Shown here piece by piece: positions 30,238 through 38,211 of a DNA stretch of 64,000 nt. The stretch covers positions 248,001 to 312,000 of the forward strand of contig NZ_AGUF01000055.1 in the NCBI RefSeq assembly GCF_000236785.1. The letters run 5' to 3'. A program made the position numbers and the translations under genes. The DNA is from Achromobacter arsenitoxydans SY8. GTDB taxonomy: Bacteria; Pseudomonadota; Gammaproteobacteria; Burkholderiales; Burkholderiaceae_B. Below the pieces are notes generated by a model. The model did no database searches. It worked only from the letters and a program-made list of their open reading frames with translations, and had not been told where the DNA came from. Every line of letters begins with the position of its first letter. Position 1 is the stretch's first letter.

Positions 30238-31337
30238 TGCCCAGCCTGCGTATCGTGCATTCCGAGGCCGCCACCAATTTCGGCGGCCAGGAAGGCCGGA
30301 TCTTCAAGGAAATGACGGCGATGCGCGCGCGCGGCCATCATCTCGAGGCAATCTGTCAACCGCAGGGCTTGCTGGCGGGGCGGCTGTCCGAAGCCGGATT
30401 CACCGTTCATGCCATCAGGATGGACGGGCCCGCGAATTACGTGAAGGGCGTGATGGCCGTGCGTGCCATCCTGAAGCAGGGGCGCTTCGACGTGCTCAAC
30501 ACGCACAGCCGGCGCGACACCGTAATCGCGGCCCTGGCCGGCCGGCTGGCGGGGACACCGCTGATCGTGCGCACCCGGCACCTGTCCAACAAGGTCGGGT
30601 CGATGTGGTCCTACACCATCCTTCCGCACCGGGTCACCACCGTCAGCGACCACGTGCGCGAATACCTGATCAGCCGCGGTGTGGCGGCCGAGAAGGTGGC
30701 GACCGTGTATTCGCCCATCGTGCTGCCCGCGCCAGTGGAGCGTTCCACCCTGCGCGACGAACTGGGTCTGGCCGACGACGACATCGTCGTGGGTTGCGTG
30801 GCCGTCATGCGCGCCACGAAAGGTCACAAGGACCTGATCGACGCCATCGCGCCGCTCATGGCGGTCCGTCCCAAGCTGCACCTGGTGTTTGTCGGCGCCG
30901 GTTCGCCGGTCTTCGAGCAGACGCAGGCCTATGTGGCCGAACGCAAGCTGCAGGACCGCATCCACCTGATGGGAACGCGGCGCGATGTCCCCAACCTGCT
31001 GGCGGGGTTCGACCTTTTCGCCCTGGCGACGCAGCAGGAAGCGTCCGGCACCGTCTATGTCGAGGCGCAGGCCAGCGGCTTGCCCGTAGTCGGCACCGAC
31101 GTGGGCGGCGTATCCGAGATGTTCCGCCACGGCGAAACCGGCTTTCTGGTTCCGCCCAAGAATTCCGCCGCGCTGACCCAGGCGCTTGAGCGCCTGATCG
31201 ACGACCCGGTCCTGCGCCGGCGCATGGGCGACGAGGGCCGCCGCATGGTTTGGGAAGAAGGGGTGTTTTCGCCCGCCCGCCTGGCCGAGAATACCGAGGC
31301 CATTTACACCAAATGGCTGGCGGAGCGCCGAGGATGA
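30237..31337 (+). CDS. glycosyltransferase family 4 (LPS core type)
   Basis: This 366-aa GT-B glycosyltransferase has an N-terminal acceptor domain starting I-V-H-S-E-A-A-T-N-F-G-G-Q-E. The C-terminal nucleotide-sugar domain has the GT4 E-x7-E motif, here E-A-S-G-T-V-Y-V-E-A-Q-A-S-G. It probably adds a sugar to the LPS core at the cytoplasmic face. It begins at the ATG overlapping the dnaE stop and is followed by a deacetylase whose ATG overlaps its own stop. The pairing with a polysaccharide deacetylase suggests transfer of GlcNAc followed by N-deacetylation, which is inferred. The exact acceptor is unknown. Confidence 0.87.
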   Translation: MPSLRIVHSEAATNFGGQEGRIFKEMTAMRARGHHLEAICQPQGLLAGRLSEAGFTVHAIRMDGPANYVKGVMAVRAILKQGRFDVLNTHSRRDTVIAALAGRLAGTPLIVRTRHLSNKVGSMWSYTILPHRVTTVSDHVREYLISRGVAAEKVATVYSPIVLPAPVERSTLRDELGLADDDIVVGCVAVMRATKGHKDLIDAIAPLMAVRPKLHLVFVGAGSPVFEQTQAYVAERKLQDRIHLMGTRRDVPNLLAGFDLFALATQQEASGTVYVEAQASGLPVVGTDVGGVSEMFRHGETGFLVPPKNSAALTQALERLIDDPVLRRRMGDEGRRMVWEEGVFSPARLAENTEAIYTKWLAERRG

Positions 31338-32182
31338 ACGCGCCCAACGTTCCGGTGCTGATGTACCACCACGTCACGCCGGCCGGCGGCATGATCGCCG
31401 CCACGCCTGATGTCTTCGAAGCCCAGATCGCGCGGCTGGCGCGTGCCGGTTACCAGTCGCTGACCGCCGCGCAGTTCGCCGGCTATCTGGCCGGCGCAAG
31501 CGTGCCCGAGCGTTCCGTGCTGATCACGTTCGACGACGGCTACCTGAACAATTGGGTGCACGCGCATCCGATCCTGGCGCGCCATGGCATGCGCGCGCTG
31601 CTGTTCACCATCACGGGCTGGATCGGCGACGGGCCCGTCCGTCCCCATGCCGGACAAGGGCAGGCGCTGCCCGCGACGCCCGACCATGACGCCTGCAAGC
31701 AGCTGGTGGCGGCGGGCCGCGCCGACGAGGCCATGCTGCGCTGGAGCGAAATCGAGGCCATGCAGGCGGCGGGCACCTTCGAATTTCATTCGCACACGCA
31801 CACGCATACGCGCTGGGACAAGGTCTGCGGCGCCGACGTGAACGCCAAGCGCGAGCACATCGCGCAGGAACTGCACGATTCCCGCGACACCCTGATCCGG
31901 CGGCTGGGCGCGGCCAGCGACCATCTCTGCTGGCCCCAGGGCTATTTCGACCCGGATTACGTGGCCGCCGCCCGCCAGGCGGGTTTTCGCCACTTGTACA
32001 CTACCGACCCTTTCGGCCAGAACACGCCTGGCGCGGACCCCGGACACATCTATCGGTTCGCGGTGCGCAATCAGGGCGGCTCCTGGCTGAACCGCCGTAT
32101 CTGGCTGTCGCGCGACCCGTTCTGGGGCCCGCGCTATCACGCCTGGAAGGCCTGGAAAAAGCGTCTTAGGAATCGCGGATGA
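31334..32182 (+). CDS. polysaccharide deacetylase family protein
   Basis: This 282-aa NodB-fold deacetylase starts with V-L-M-Y-H-H-V-T. The metal-binding T-F-D-D-G-Y (motif 1) and the His pair in F-H-S-H-T-H-T-H (motif 2) are clear, followed by W-P-Q-G-Y-F in the barrel. It probably removes the acetyl group from an N-acetylhexosamine of the LPS core. ATG 31334 overlaps the previous stop. A second, similar deacetylase lies 2 kb downstream. Confidence 0.87.
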   Translation: MNAPNVPVLMYHHVTPAGGMIAATPDVFEAQIARLARAGYQSLTAAQFAGYLAGASVPERSVLITFDDGYLNNWVHAHPILARHGMRALLFTITGWIGDGPVRPHAGQGQALPATPDHDACKQLVAAGRADEAMLRWSEIEAMQAAGTFEFHSHTHTHTRWDKVCGADVNAKREHIAQELHDSRDTLIRRLGAASDHLCWPQGYFDPDYVAAARQAGFRHLYTTDPFGQNTPGADPGHIYRFAVRNQGGSWLNRRIWLSRDPFWGPRYHAWKAWKKRLRNRG

Positions 32183-32931
32183 AGCTATCAGTCATCATCA
32201 TCACCAAGAACGAAGCGGCGAACATCGCCGCCTGCCTCAAGTCCGTTGTATTCGCCGACGAATTCATCGTGGTGGATTCTGGCAGCACGGACGGCACTGT
32301 AGAGCTGGCGCAGGCCCTGGGCGCCCGGGTCGAGGTGACGTCCGACTGGCCCGGCTTCGGGCCTCAGAAAAATCGCGCGCTTGACCTGGCCACCGGCGAT
32401 TGGGTGCTGTCCATCGACGCCGACGAGCGCGTCACGCCTGAACTCGCCCGTGAAATCCAGGACGTGCTTGAGGCGCCGCAGGCCGACGCCTACGAAATCG
32501 CCCGCCTGTCCAATTTCTGCGGGCGCGACATCCGCCATAGCGGCTGGTGGCCCGACTACGTGCTGCGCCTGTTCAAGCGGGGCACGGCGCGCTTCACCGA
32601 CGCCGCCGTGCATGAACGAGTGGTGCCCGCCAACGGGCGGCCGCTGCAGTTGCAGGGTTACTTCAATCATTACCCGTACGAAAACCTGGAAGCCCTGATC
32701 ACCAAGGTCAACCGCTATTCCTCCGACGCGGCAGCGATGATGTACGCCAAGGGCCGGCGCACATCGGTCTTCGGGGCGCTGGGCCACGGATTCTGGACCT
32801 TCGTGCGCATCTATCTGATACGGCGCGGTTTCCTTGACGGCCGCCACGGCCTGGTGCTGGCCGTGATCGCCGCAACCGGCAGTTTCCTGCGCTACGCCAA
32901 GCTCATGTTCCTTTCCGCCAGCCGCAAGTGA
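32179..32931 (+). CDS. waaE: glycosyltransferase family 2, WaaE/KdtX-like
   Basis: This 250-aa GT-A enzyme has I-I-I-T-K-N-E-A-A-N-I at the start, the V-D-S-G-S-T-D-G-T nucleotide motif and the metal-binding S-I-D-A-D-E-R. The mid-region L-S-N-F-C-G-R-D-I-R-H-S-G-W-W matches LPS core beta-1,4-glucosyltransferases of the WaaE type, which act on heptose I. Its start overlaps the deacetylase stop by four bases. It belongs to the same run of coupled LPS genes. Confidence 0.85.
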   Translation: MKLSVIIITKNEAANIAACLKSVVFADEFIVVDSGSTDGTVELAQALGARVEVTSDWPGFGPQKNRALDLATGDWVLSIDADERVTPELAREIQDVLEAPQADAYEIARLSNFCGRDIRHSGWWPDYVLRLFKRGTARFTDAAVHERVVPANGRPLQLQGYFNHYPYENLEALITKVNRYSSDAAAMMYAKGRRTSVFGALGHGFWTFVRIYLIRRGFLDGRHGLVLAVIAATGSFLRYAKLMFLSASRK

Positions 32932-32959
32932 CACCCACGCGCCATTGCGCTCCGATCCG

Positions 32960-34087
32960 ATGAACATTCTGTACACGAACTACCACAGCAACACCACGAT
33001 TGGTGGCCACACCATTTACGTTGTCTCGCTGCTGCGCGCATTGGCGCAGCGCCATCGCATTACGGTTGCCGTGCCCGGAGGCAGCAGCCTGCACCGCCTG
33101 GCCGGCGACGTCCCGGGCGTGCATGTGGTGGCCCAGGAATATCCGAGCCGGCTGGGCAAGCGCCTGGCGGCCGCGCGCGACTTGCGGCGCGTCATCATTG
33201 CCGGGAAGATCGACGTAGTTCACGTCAATGGATCGTCCGATCACCGCACTGTCATTCTGGCGTGCATGGGACTGGGAAAAAGCCGTCCGCGCATCGTGTT
33301 GACCAAGCACAATGACATCCCCATTTCGTACATCGGGGCGGCATTGCGCACGCGTATCGGCACTGACCACGTCATCGGCGTATGCAACTTCGTCGAGCGC
33401 ATGCTGCGAGCATCTCCCTACGCCGCCCGGCCGGTCTCCACCATCGCCAACGGCGTGGACATCGAGCGTTATGCCCCCTGGCCCGAAGACCGGGCCCGGG
33501 CCGAGCGCGCGCGCCTGCTGGGCGCCCATGCGGCCAAATGCACGCTGTTGCTCGGCAGCAATGCGGGCACGAACTCCTACAAGGGCTGGATGGACATGGT
33601 GCGGGCCGTGGCCCAATTGGGCGCGCGTGCGCAAGGCGTCTACATTGCCTTGGCCGGCGCCGAGCCCGAGGCCGGGCAGATGCAGGAAGTGCAGGCACTG
33701 GGCATGGCCGATCGCGTCATCTTTGCCGGCATGCTGGACGACGTCCGTCCGTTTCTGGCTGCGCTGGATATCGGCTTCGTGCTTTCCTACCGGGTTGAGA
33801 CCATTTCGTTCGCCTGCCGCGAAATGATGTCCATGGGACTGCCGGTCATCGTGTCGGACCAGGGCGGGCTGCCCGAGAACATCTCCGAGGGCGTCGACGG
33901 CTGGATCGTGCCGAAGCGGACCCCCGATGCCGTGGCTCGTGTGCTGGCGGGTATATTGGATGATCCTGGCTGCATCGCGCGCATGCGCGTGGCGGCGCGG
34001 GCCAAGAGCGTGTCGGAATTCGGTATCGACCAATTCGCGCGGCGCACGGAACAGGTTTACCTGAGCCTGGCGCACGCGGCTCATTGA
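32960..34087 (+). CDS. glycosyltransferase family 4
   Basis: This 375-aa GT-B glycosyltransferase opens M-N-I-L-Y-T-N-Y-H-S-N-T-T-I-G-G-H. The donor domain has L-A-G-A-E-P and a terminal segment containing the family E near F-A-C-R-E-M-M-S-M-G-L-P-V. It probably modifies the LPS core or O-chain primer. ATG 32960 is preferred over the TTG at 32945, as it matches the usual family start. It is 28 bp downstream of the WaaE-like gene and is the last gene before a terminator. Confidence 0.85.
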   Translation: MNILYTNYHSNTTIGGHTIYVVSLLRALAQRHRITVAVPGGSSLHRLAGDVPGVHVVAQEYPSRLGKRLAAARDLRRVIIAGKIDVVHVNGSSDHRTVILACMGLGKSRPRIVLTKHNDIPISYIGAALRTRIGTDHVIGVCNFVERMLRASPYAARPVSTIANGVDIERYAPWPEDRARAERARLLGAHAAKCTLLLGSNAGTNSYKGWMDMVRAVAQLGARAQGVYIALAGAEPEAGQMQEVQALGMADRVIFAGMLDDVRPFLAALDIGFVLSYRVETISFACREMMSMGLPVIVSDQGGLPENISEGVDGWIVPKRTPDAVARVLAGILDDPGCIARMRVAARAKSVSEFGIDQFARRTEQVYLSLAHAAH

Positions 34088-34154
34088 TCGGGCAAGGGGG
34101 CAGAGACCCGTCCGGTCCGGCGCGTGTTCGGCCGGTAGGCGCCGGGTCCGGGGC

Positions 34155-34186
34155 GCCCGCCACCTGGCGGTAGAGCGGGCATTTTT
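34155..34186 (+). terminator. terminator after the dnaE/LPS operon
   Basis: GCCCGC (34155-34160) pairs with GCGGGC (34175-34180), with an inner CCGCC/GGCGG stem as an alternative, followed by TTTTT. It overlaps the probable -35 region of the next gene. Confidence 0.65.
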
Positions 34187-34203
34187 GCGGCACGCCGACC
34201 CTA

Positions 34204-34209
34204 TATAAT
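34204..34209 (+). promoter_or_regulatory. TATAAT -10 element, near-leaderless promoter
   Basis: A consensus TATAAT ends seven bases before ATG 34217. A T-rich TTTTTG about 16 bp upstream could act as -35. Transcription would start at about the A of the start codon. Confidence 0.5.
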
Positions 34210-34216
34210 CTGTCAC

Positions 34217-34942
34217 ATGCCCATACCGATTCTCATGTATCACCAGATCGGCAAGCCCAATCCCAAGGGCACACCGTTTCGTGGACTCACGGTACATCCC
34301 GACAGCTTCGCCCGCCAGATGCGCTGGATGCGCAGGCTCGGCTATCGCGGGCTGTCGATGCGCGACCTGATGCCGTACGTGCGAGGCGACCGCAAGGGGA
34401 AGGTATTTGGCATCACGTTCGACGACGGCTATCGCAACGTGCACCACAACGCGATGCCGGTGCTGAGCGAATTGGGATTCACCGCCACCAATTATTTCGT
34501 GGCGCGCCAGTTCGACGGCGGCAATGTCTGGGATCTGCAAAAGGGCATCCCGTTTTCGGCGCTGATGACTGTGCAGGAAATGCGGGAATGGGCCGCGGCT
34601 GGCAACGAGGTCGGCTCGCACACGCTTGACCACGTCCATCTGCCTGAACTTTCTCCTGAAGAAGCACGGCGCCAGATCGTCGAATCCAAGTCCGAGCTTG
34701 AACAGGCGCTGGGCGCGCCCGTCACTGCCTTCTGTTATCCCTATGGACACCAAGGCCCCGAGCACCGCGCCATGGCCCGGGAGGCAGGCTACGACAATGC
34801 CACGCTGACCCAGCGCGGCCTGGCGGCTGCGTCCGACGATCCCTTCGGACTGCCGCGGGTGACGGTGGCGCGCTCCACCAACATCATCCGCTTCCTCCAG
34901 AAGTGCCTCACCCGGTATGAAGACCACCGCCGGCGGCCGTGA
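34217..34942 (+). CDS. polysaccharide deacetylase family protein
   Basis: This second NodB-type deacetylase of the locus is 241 aa. It has I-L-M-Y-H-Q-I-G at the start, metal-binding I-T-F-D-D-G-Y, and the His pair in G-S-H-T-L-D-H-V-H, then F-C-Y-P-Y-G-H. It probably acts on an N-acetylated sugar of the LPS core or a related envelope glycan. Its end overlaps the next glycosyltransferase by 26 bases, so the two are coupled. This pairing of transferase and deacetylase repeats the arrangement seen at 30237-32182. Confidence 0.87.
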   Translation: MPIPILMYHQIGKPNPKGTPFRGLTVHPDSFARQMRWMRRLGYRGLSMRDLMPYVRGDRKGKVFGITFDDGYRNVHHNAMPVLSELGFTATNYFVARQFDGGNVWDLQKGIPFSALMTVQEMREWAAAGNEVGSHTLDHVHLPELSPEEARRQIVESKSELEQALGAPVTAFCYPYGHQGPEHRAMAREAGYDNATLTQRGLAAASDDPFGLPRVTVARSTNIIRFLQKCLTRYEDHRRRP

Positions 34943-36062
34943 ACAACGGCTCCGCATTGCGCTGCTGGTCGACCGCTTCGGCAATCGTTTCGGAGGCGCG
35001 GAAGCCTACGGCGTGGAACTGATGAGGGTGCTGGGACAGCGGCACAAAGTGGTCGTTGTCGCGCGCGACTACGACAGCGACCTGCAGTTCGATTTCCTGC
35101 CCGTGCGCTTTCCCGGCTGGCTGCCCAGTTGGATGCGCGTGCTGTACTTCGCCTGGCGCGCTGACCGGCTAACCCGGGGCCGCTACGACATCGTGCATTC
35201 GCACATGAATGGCTGGGCGGGCGAGATCCAGGTCATGCACGTAACGCCGGTGCGCTACAACCGCGTTACCCGCGTCAAGCCGCTGCAGCGCGTGACGGCC
35301 TGGCTGAGCCCGCGCCTGATTACCTACCTGATGCTGGAAAAGCTGCGCGTGCGCAAGACGCCCAGGCGGCGCGTGGTGGCAGTGTCCGGGCTGATCATGG
35401 ATCAGCTGCACCGCAGCTACGGCGAGCACTTGCCTGTCGATATCATCGCGCCCGGCGTCAAGCTGCCCGCCACGGGCCAGGGGGGCGGACGCGATGCGAC
35501 GCGCGCCCGGCTGGGCTGGGACGCGGACACCATCGGCTGTCTGTTGGTCGCGCGCAATCCGTTGCGCAAGGGCTTGCCGGCGTTGCTGGACGCCCTGGCG
35601 CTATTGCCGCCGCGTTACAGGCTGCTGGTTGTGGGGGCCGACGAACGCAGCCGCGACCGAGTGCTTGCCGCCGGACTCATCGGCCGTGTCACCCTGGTCG
35701 ATCCCACCCCAGAAGTGGGGCAGTACTTCGAGGCGGCGGACATCTATGCCCACCCGACCCTGAACGACAGCTACGGCATGGCGCCGCTTGAAGCCATGTC
35801 CTACGGTCTGCCGGTGGTGGTCAGTTCGCCCGTCTATTGCGGCTTTGCGCAATACCTGGAGGCGGGGAAGGACGCGCTCATCCTGCAGGATCCGCGCGAC
35901 GGCGCCCAATTGGCGCAAGCGCTGGAGCGCCTGGGGTCGGAGCCCGAGTTGCGCGCGGCGCTGACCGAACGCGGGCTGCAGATCGCCCGGGACCAGAGCT
36001 GGGAGATGGTGGCGTCGCGGTACGAGGCCCTGTACAAAAGCGTGCTGCGGGAGCGTGGCTGA
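34917..36062 (+). CDS. glycosyltransferase family 4 (WaaG-like)
   Basis: This 381-aa GT-B enzyme resembles WaaG/RfaG LPS glucosyltransferases. N-terminal L-L-V-D-R-F-G-N-R-F-G-G-A-E binds acceptor. C-terminal Y-A-H-P-T-L-N-D-S-Y-G-M-A-P-L-E-A contains the E-x7-E donor motif, with the S-Y-G-M-A-P variant common in this group. The chosen ATG lies within the preceding deacetylase gene; alternatives downstream would remove only the basic N-terminus. It converges on the YkgJ-like gene with a 27-bp gap. Confidence 0.86.
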   Translation: MKTTAGGREQRLRIALLVDRFGNRFGGAEAYGVELMRVLGQRHKVVVVARDYDSDLQFDFLPVRFPGWLPSWMRVLYFAWRADRLTRGRYDIVHSHMNGWAGEIQVMHVTPVRYNRVTRVKPLQRVTAWLSPRLITYLMLEKLRVRKTPRRRVVAVSGLIMDQLHRSYGEHLPVDIIAPGVKLPATGQGGGRDATRARLGWDADTIGCLLVARNPLRKGLPALLDALALLPPRYRLLVVGADERSRDRVLAAGLIGRVTLVDPTPEVGQYFEAADIYAHPTLNDSYGMAPLEAMSYGLPVVVSSPVYCGFAQYLEAGKDALILQDPRDGAQLAQALERLGSEPELRAALTERGLQIARDQSWEMVASRYEALYKSVLRERG

Positions 36063-36089
36063 AGAGCGGGGCGGGCCGCTACCCCGTTT

Positions 36090-36371
36090 TCAATGGCCGG
36101 GCGCCGTCGCGCGCTCCAGGTCGCCCAGCCACAGGATCGCGTGTTCGCGGTCCGGGCCGCACATTTCCTGTTGCGGCTGCAGCCCCCCGCAGAAATCGGG
36201 CCGGGACGGCTGGCCGAAAACCGCGCAGCGCATGTCGGGCAGCAACTGGATACACGGTACGCCGGCGGGCTTGCCCTGCGGCATTCCGGGCAGGGGCCGG
36301 GTTATCGACGGCGCGATGCAACAGGCGCCGCATCCCGCCCGGCAATCCATCCCGGCCGCCGTCATGCTCAT
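36090..36371 (-). CDS. YkgJ-family cysteine cluster protein
   Basis: This small protein (93 aa) has the C-x3-C-x2-C-C pattern near the N-terminus (C-R-A-G-C-G-A-C-C) and further cysteines at the middle and end, the signature of the YkgJ zinc/iron-chelating family of unknown function. The start at 36371 is chosen because ATGA overlaps the stop of the upstream ydcF-like gene, so the two are translationally coupled. A start at 36365 is almost as likely. Confidence 0.8.
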   Translation of the reverse strand: MSMTAAGMDCRAGCGACCIAPSITRPLPGMPQGKPAGVPCIQLLPDMRCAVFGQPSRPDFCGGLQPQQEMCGPDREHAILWLGDLERATAPGH

Positions 36372-37132
36372 ACCCATCCGCGCAGCCAGTACACGAAGAG
36401 GCCGGCATATTCCTTCAGGATGGAACGGCTTGCGTCGAAGGTGCGCTGGTCGGGCAGCCACAGGGGCAGGGATCCGTCCGCCGGCGCCACGATTTGCGGG
36501 GGCGCCGGGGCGGCGATGACTTCCACGCCCTGCTTGGAAAAGGCTGCCATGGCCCGCGGCATGTGCAGGGCCGAGGTCACCAGCAGGACTTTGCCGATGC
36601 CGCGCGCCTTGAGCTGGTCTTCCGTCAGGGTCGCGTTTTCGTAGGTGGTGCGGCTGGCGTTTTCCAGGATCAGCGCCGTTTCCGGCACGCCTTGCTGGCG
36701 GATCGCGTGGGCCATGCCCCGCGCCTCGCTGACGTCGCCTTCAAGCGCGCCGCCCGACAGCAACACCTTGGGCGCACGCCCCGCCAGATAGAGCTGGGCG
36801 GCGGTGTCCACGCGCACGACGGCGGTGTCCTTGTCATAGGGCAGGAACCAGTTGGCGCGCCCATTGGCGGTATTGCCGCCCAGCACCACGATCGCGTCGG
36901 CCATGGGCGACTGTTCCGGCGGCAGGTGGGGGTAGCGGTGCTCCAACGCGCCGCCGGCCCATAGCGACGTGGCCGGCAACGACCAGGCCAGCGCCCACAG
37001 CAGACCCGCGGCGATGATGACGCTGCCGGCCTTGCGCAGCCGGAACCACCCCAGCAACAAGCCGATGATGACCAGGGTGATGCACAAGTTGTAGGGAATG
37101 ATCAGATTCGTGAGATAGCTGGAAAAGGTCAT
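36368..37132 (-). CDS. YdcF/SanA-type DUF218 membrane protein
   Basis: This 254-aa protein has two or three N-terminal hydrophobic helices (about 10-30 and 35-60) and then a DUF218 domain. Visible motifs are [16 protein letters not shown] and T-S-A-L-H-M-P-R-A. Such proteins (ElyC, SanA) affect envelope polysaccharide synthesis and cell-wall integrity. The gene is co-directional with a GT9 heptosyltransferase just upstream and coupled to the YkgJ-like gene downstream. Confidence 0.85.
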   Translation of the reverse strand: MTFSSYLTNLIIPYNLCITLVIIGLLLGWFRLRKAGSVIIAAGLLWALAWSLPATSLWAGGALEHRYPHLPPEQSPMADAIVVLGGNTANGRANWFLPYDKDTAVVRVDTAAQLYLAGRAPKVLLSGGALEGDVSEARGMAHAIRQQGVPETALILENASRTTYENATLTEDQLKARGIGKVLLVTSALHMPRAMAAFSKQGVEVIAAPAPPQIVAPADGSLPLWLPDQRTFDASRSILKEYAGLFVYWLRGWV

Positions 37133-37148
37133 TTCAAGACAGTCCTGA

Positions 37149-38120
37149 TTACTGCGTACCGTCCAGCAGGCGATTGGCCTGCCGTTCTACTTCGTCGGTC
37201 GATGGCCAGGCCTGTTCGGATCCCACGCACACCGCGCGCGGAGACCAGGGGCCGGTCCTGCCCGGCCGTGTCACGCCAAACAGCGTGAGCTCCCGGGCCG
37301 AGGCGGCCGCGGCGACATGCGACACGCCGGAATCGTTACAAACCACCAGCGCCGCCTTGGCCGTCAGGGCCGCGAAGGCGCCCAACGACAGCGGCGGCAG
37401 CAATTGCGCCGTCGGCGCATTGCGGCGGGCCTCGTCGGTTTCGGCCGGAGGGGGGCACATTACCACGGTATGGCCGCGGGCCTGCAAGGCGCGGGTAAGT
37501 GTATCGAATCCTGGCCAAACCTTGATCTTGCCCTTGTGCAGCCCGGTGGCAGTGGGAGCGATCAGCACAAAGCGCTGATCCGCCAGGCCAGCCTGTTCCA
37601 GCGCCTGGCCGGCCGCCTGCTCGTGCGCGGGCGTCAGGGGCAGGTCCAGCGTCGGGCCGGGCTGCGCGGGGCCGGAGGGCAGCCCCCAGCGGGTCAGCGC
37701 TACGCGGGTCAGGTGGTGCCAGGACTCGACGGCGTGCAGGGAATCGGCCGGCTTGGCGAAAGGCCAGCGCAGCAGGAAGCTGCGGCCGTCGTCCCGGTAG
37801 CCTGCCGACGGCAGGCCCGCCAGCCGGAACACCAGGGCGCTGGACAGCGAATCCGGAAGCAGCAGGCCGCGGGCGTGCCGTCCCTGGGCGCCCAGGCTGC
37901 GCCGGTGCGCGCTGACGGCGGCCCGGTCGGGCCCCACCTTGCCGCGCATGGGTATGAAATCCTGTTTTTCCACGCCGTCGAGCAGGTCGCGGGCCCAGGG
38001 GCGGGCACAGATCACCAAGGGGAGGCCGCTGGCGTGCAGGGCGCGCAGGCTGGGCAGGCTCATGCAGACATCGCCCACCCAATTGGGCAACCGGACGTAC
38101 AAGCAACTGATATCGGACAT
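37149..38120 (-). CDS. glycosyltransferase family 9 (heptosyltransferase-like)
   Basis: This 323-aa GT-B enzyme is of the WaaC/WaaF/RfaF family. N-terminal V-R-L-P-N-W-V-G-D and C-terminal V-V-C-N-D-S-G-V-S-H (donor-binding) are the family signatures. It probably adds ADP-heptose to the inner core of LPS in the cytoplasm. ATG 38120 is chosen; a longer in-frame extension to 38267 would overlap msbA and lacks family similarity. No clear Shine-Dalgarno is present. It is divergent from msbA. Confidence 0.85.
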   Translation of the reverse strand: MSDISCLYVRLPNWVGDVCMSLPSLRALHASGLPLVICARPWARDLLDGVEKQDFIPMRGKVGPDRAAVSAHRRSLGAQGRHARGLLLPDSLSSALVFRLAGLPSAGYRDDGRSFLLRWPFAKPADSLHAVESWHHLTRVALTRWGLPSGPAQPGPTLDLPLTPAHEQAAGQALEQAGLADQRFVLIAPTATGLHKGKIKVWPGFDTLTRALQARGHTVVMCPPPAETDEARRNAPTAQLLPPLSLGAFAALTAKAALVVCNDSGVSHVAAAASARELTLFGVTRPGRTGPWSPRAVCVGSEQAWPSTDEVERQANRLLDGTQ

Positions 38121-38180
38121 GGAAAGGCGCTGGGCGCGTTGGGGATGAAGGGGCCGGGCGGCGCGCGGACGCGCAGCCGG

Positions 38181-38206
38181 TACAATCCTGGGCACAATTG
38201 TATAAA
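38181..38206 (+). promoter_or_regulatory. -10-like elements upstream of msbA
   Basis: TACAAT (38181-38186) and TATAAA (38201-38206) precede the msbA start. Either could serve as -10; no matching -35 was defined. Confidence 0.35.
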
Positions 38207-38211
38207 AGCGA

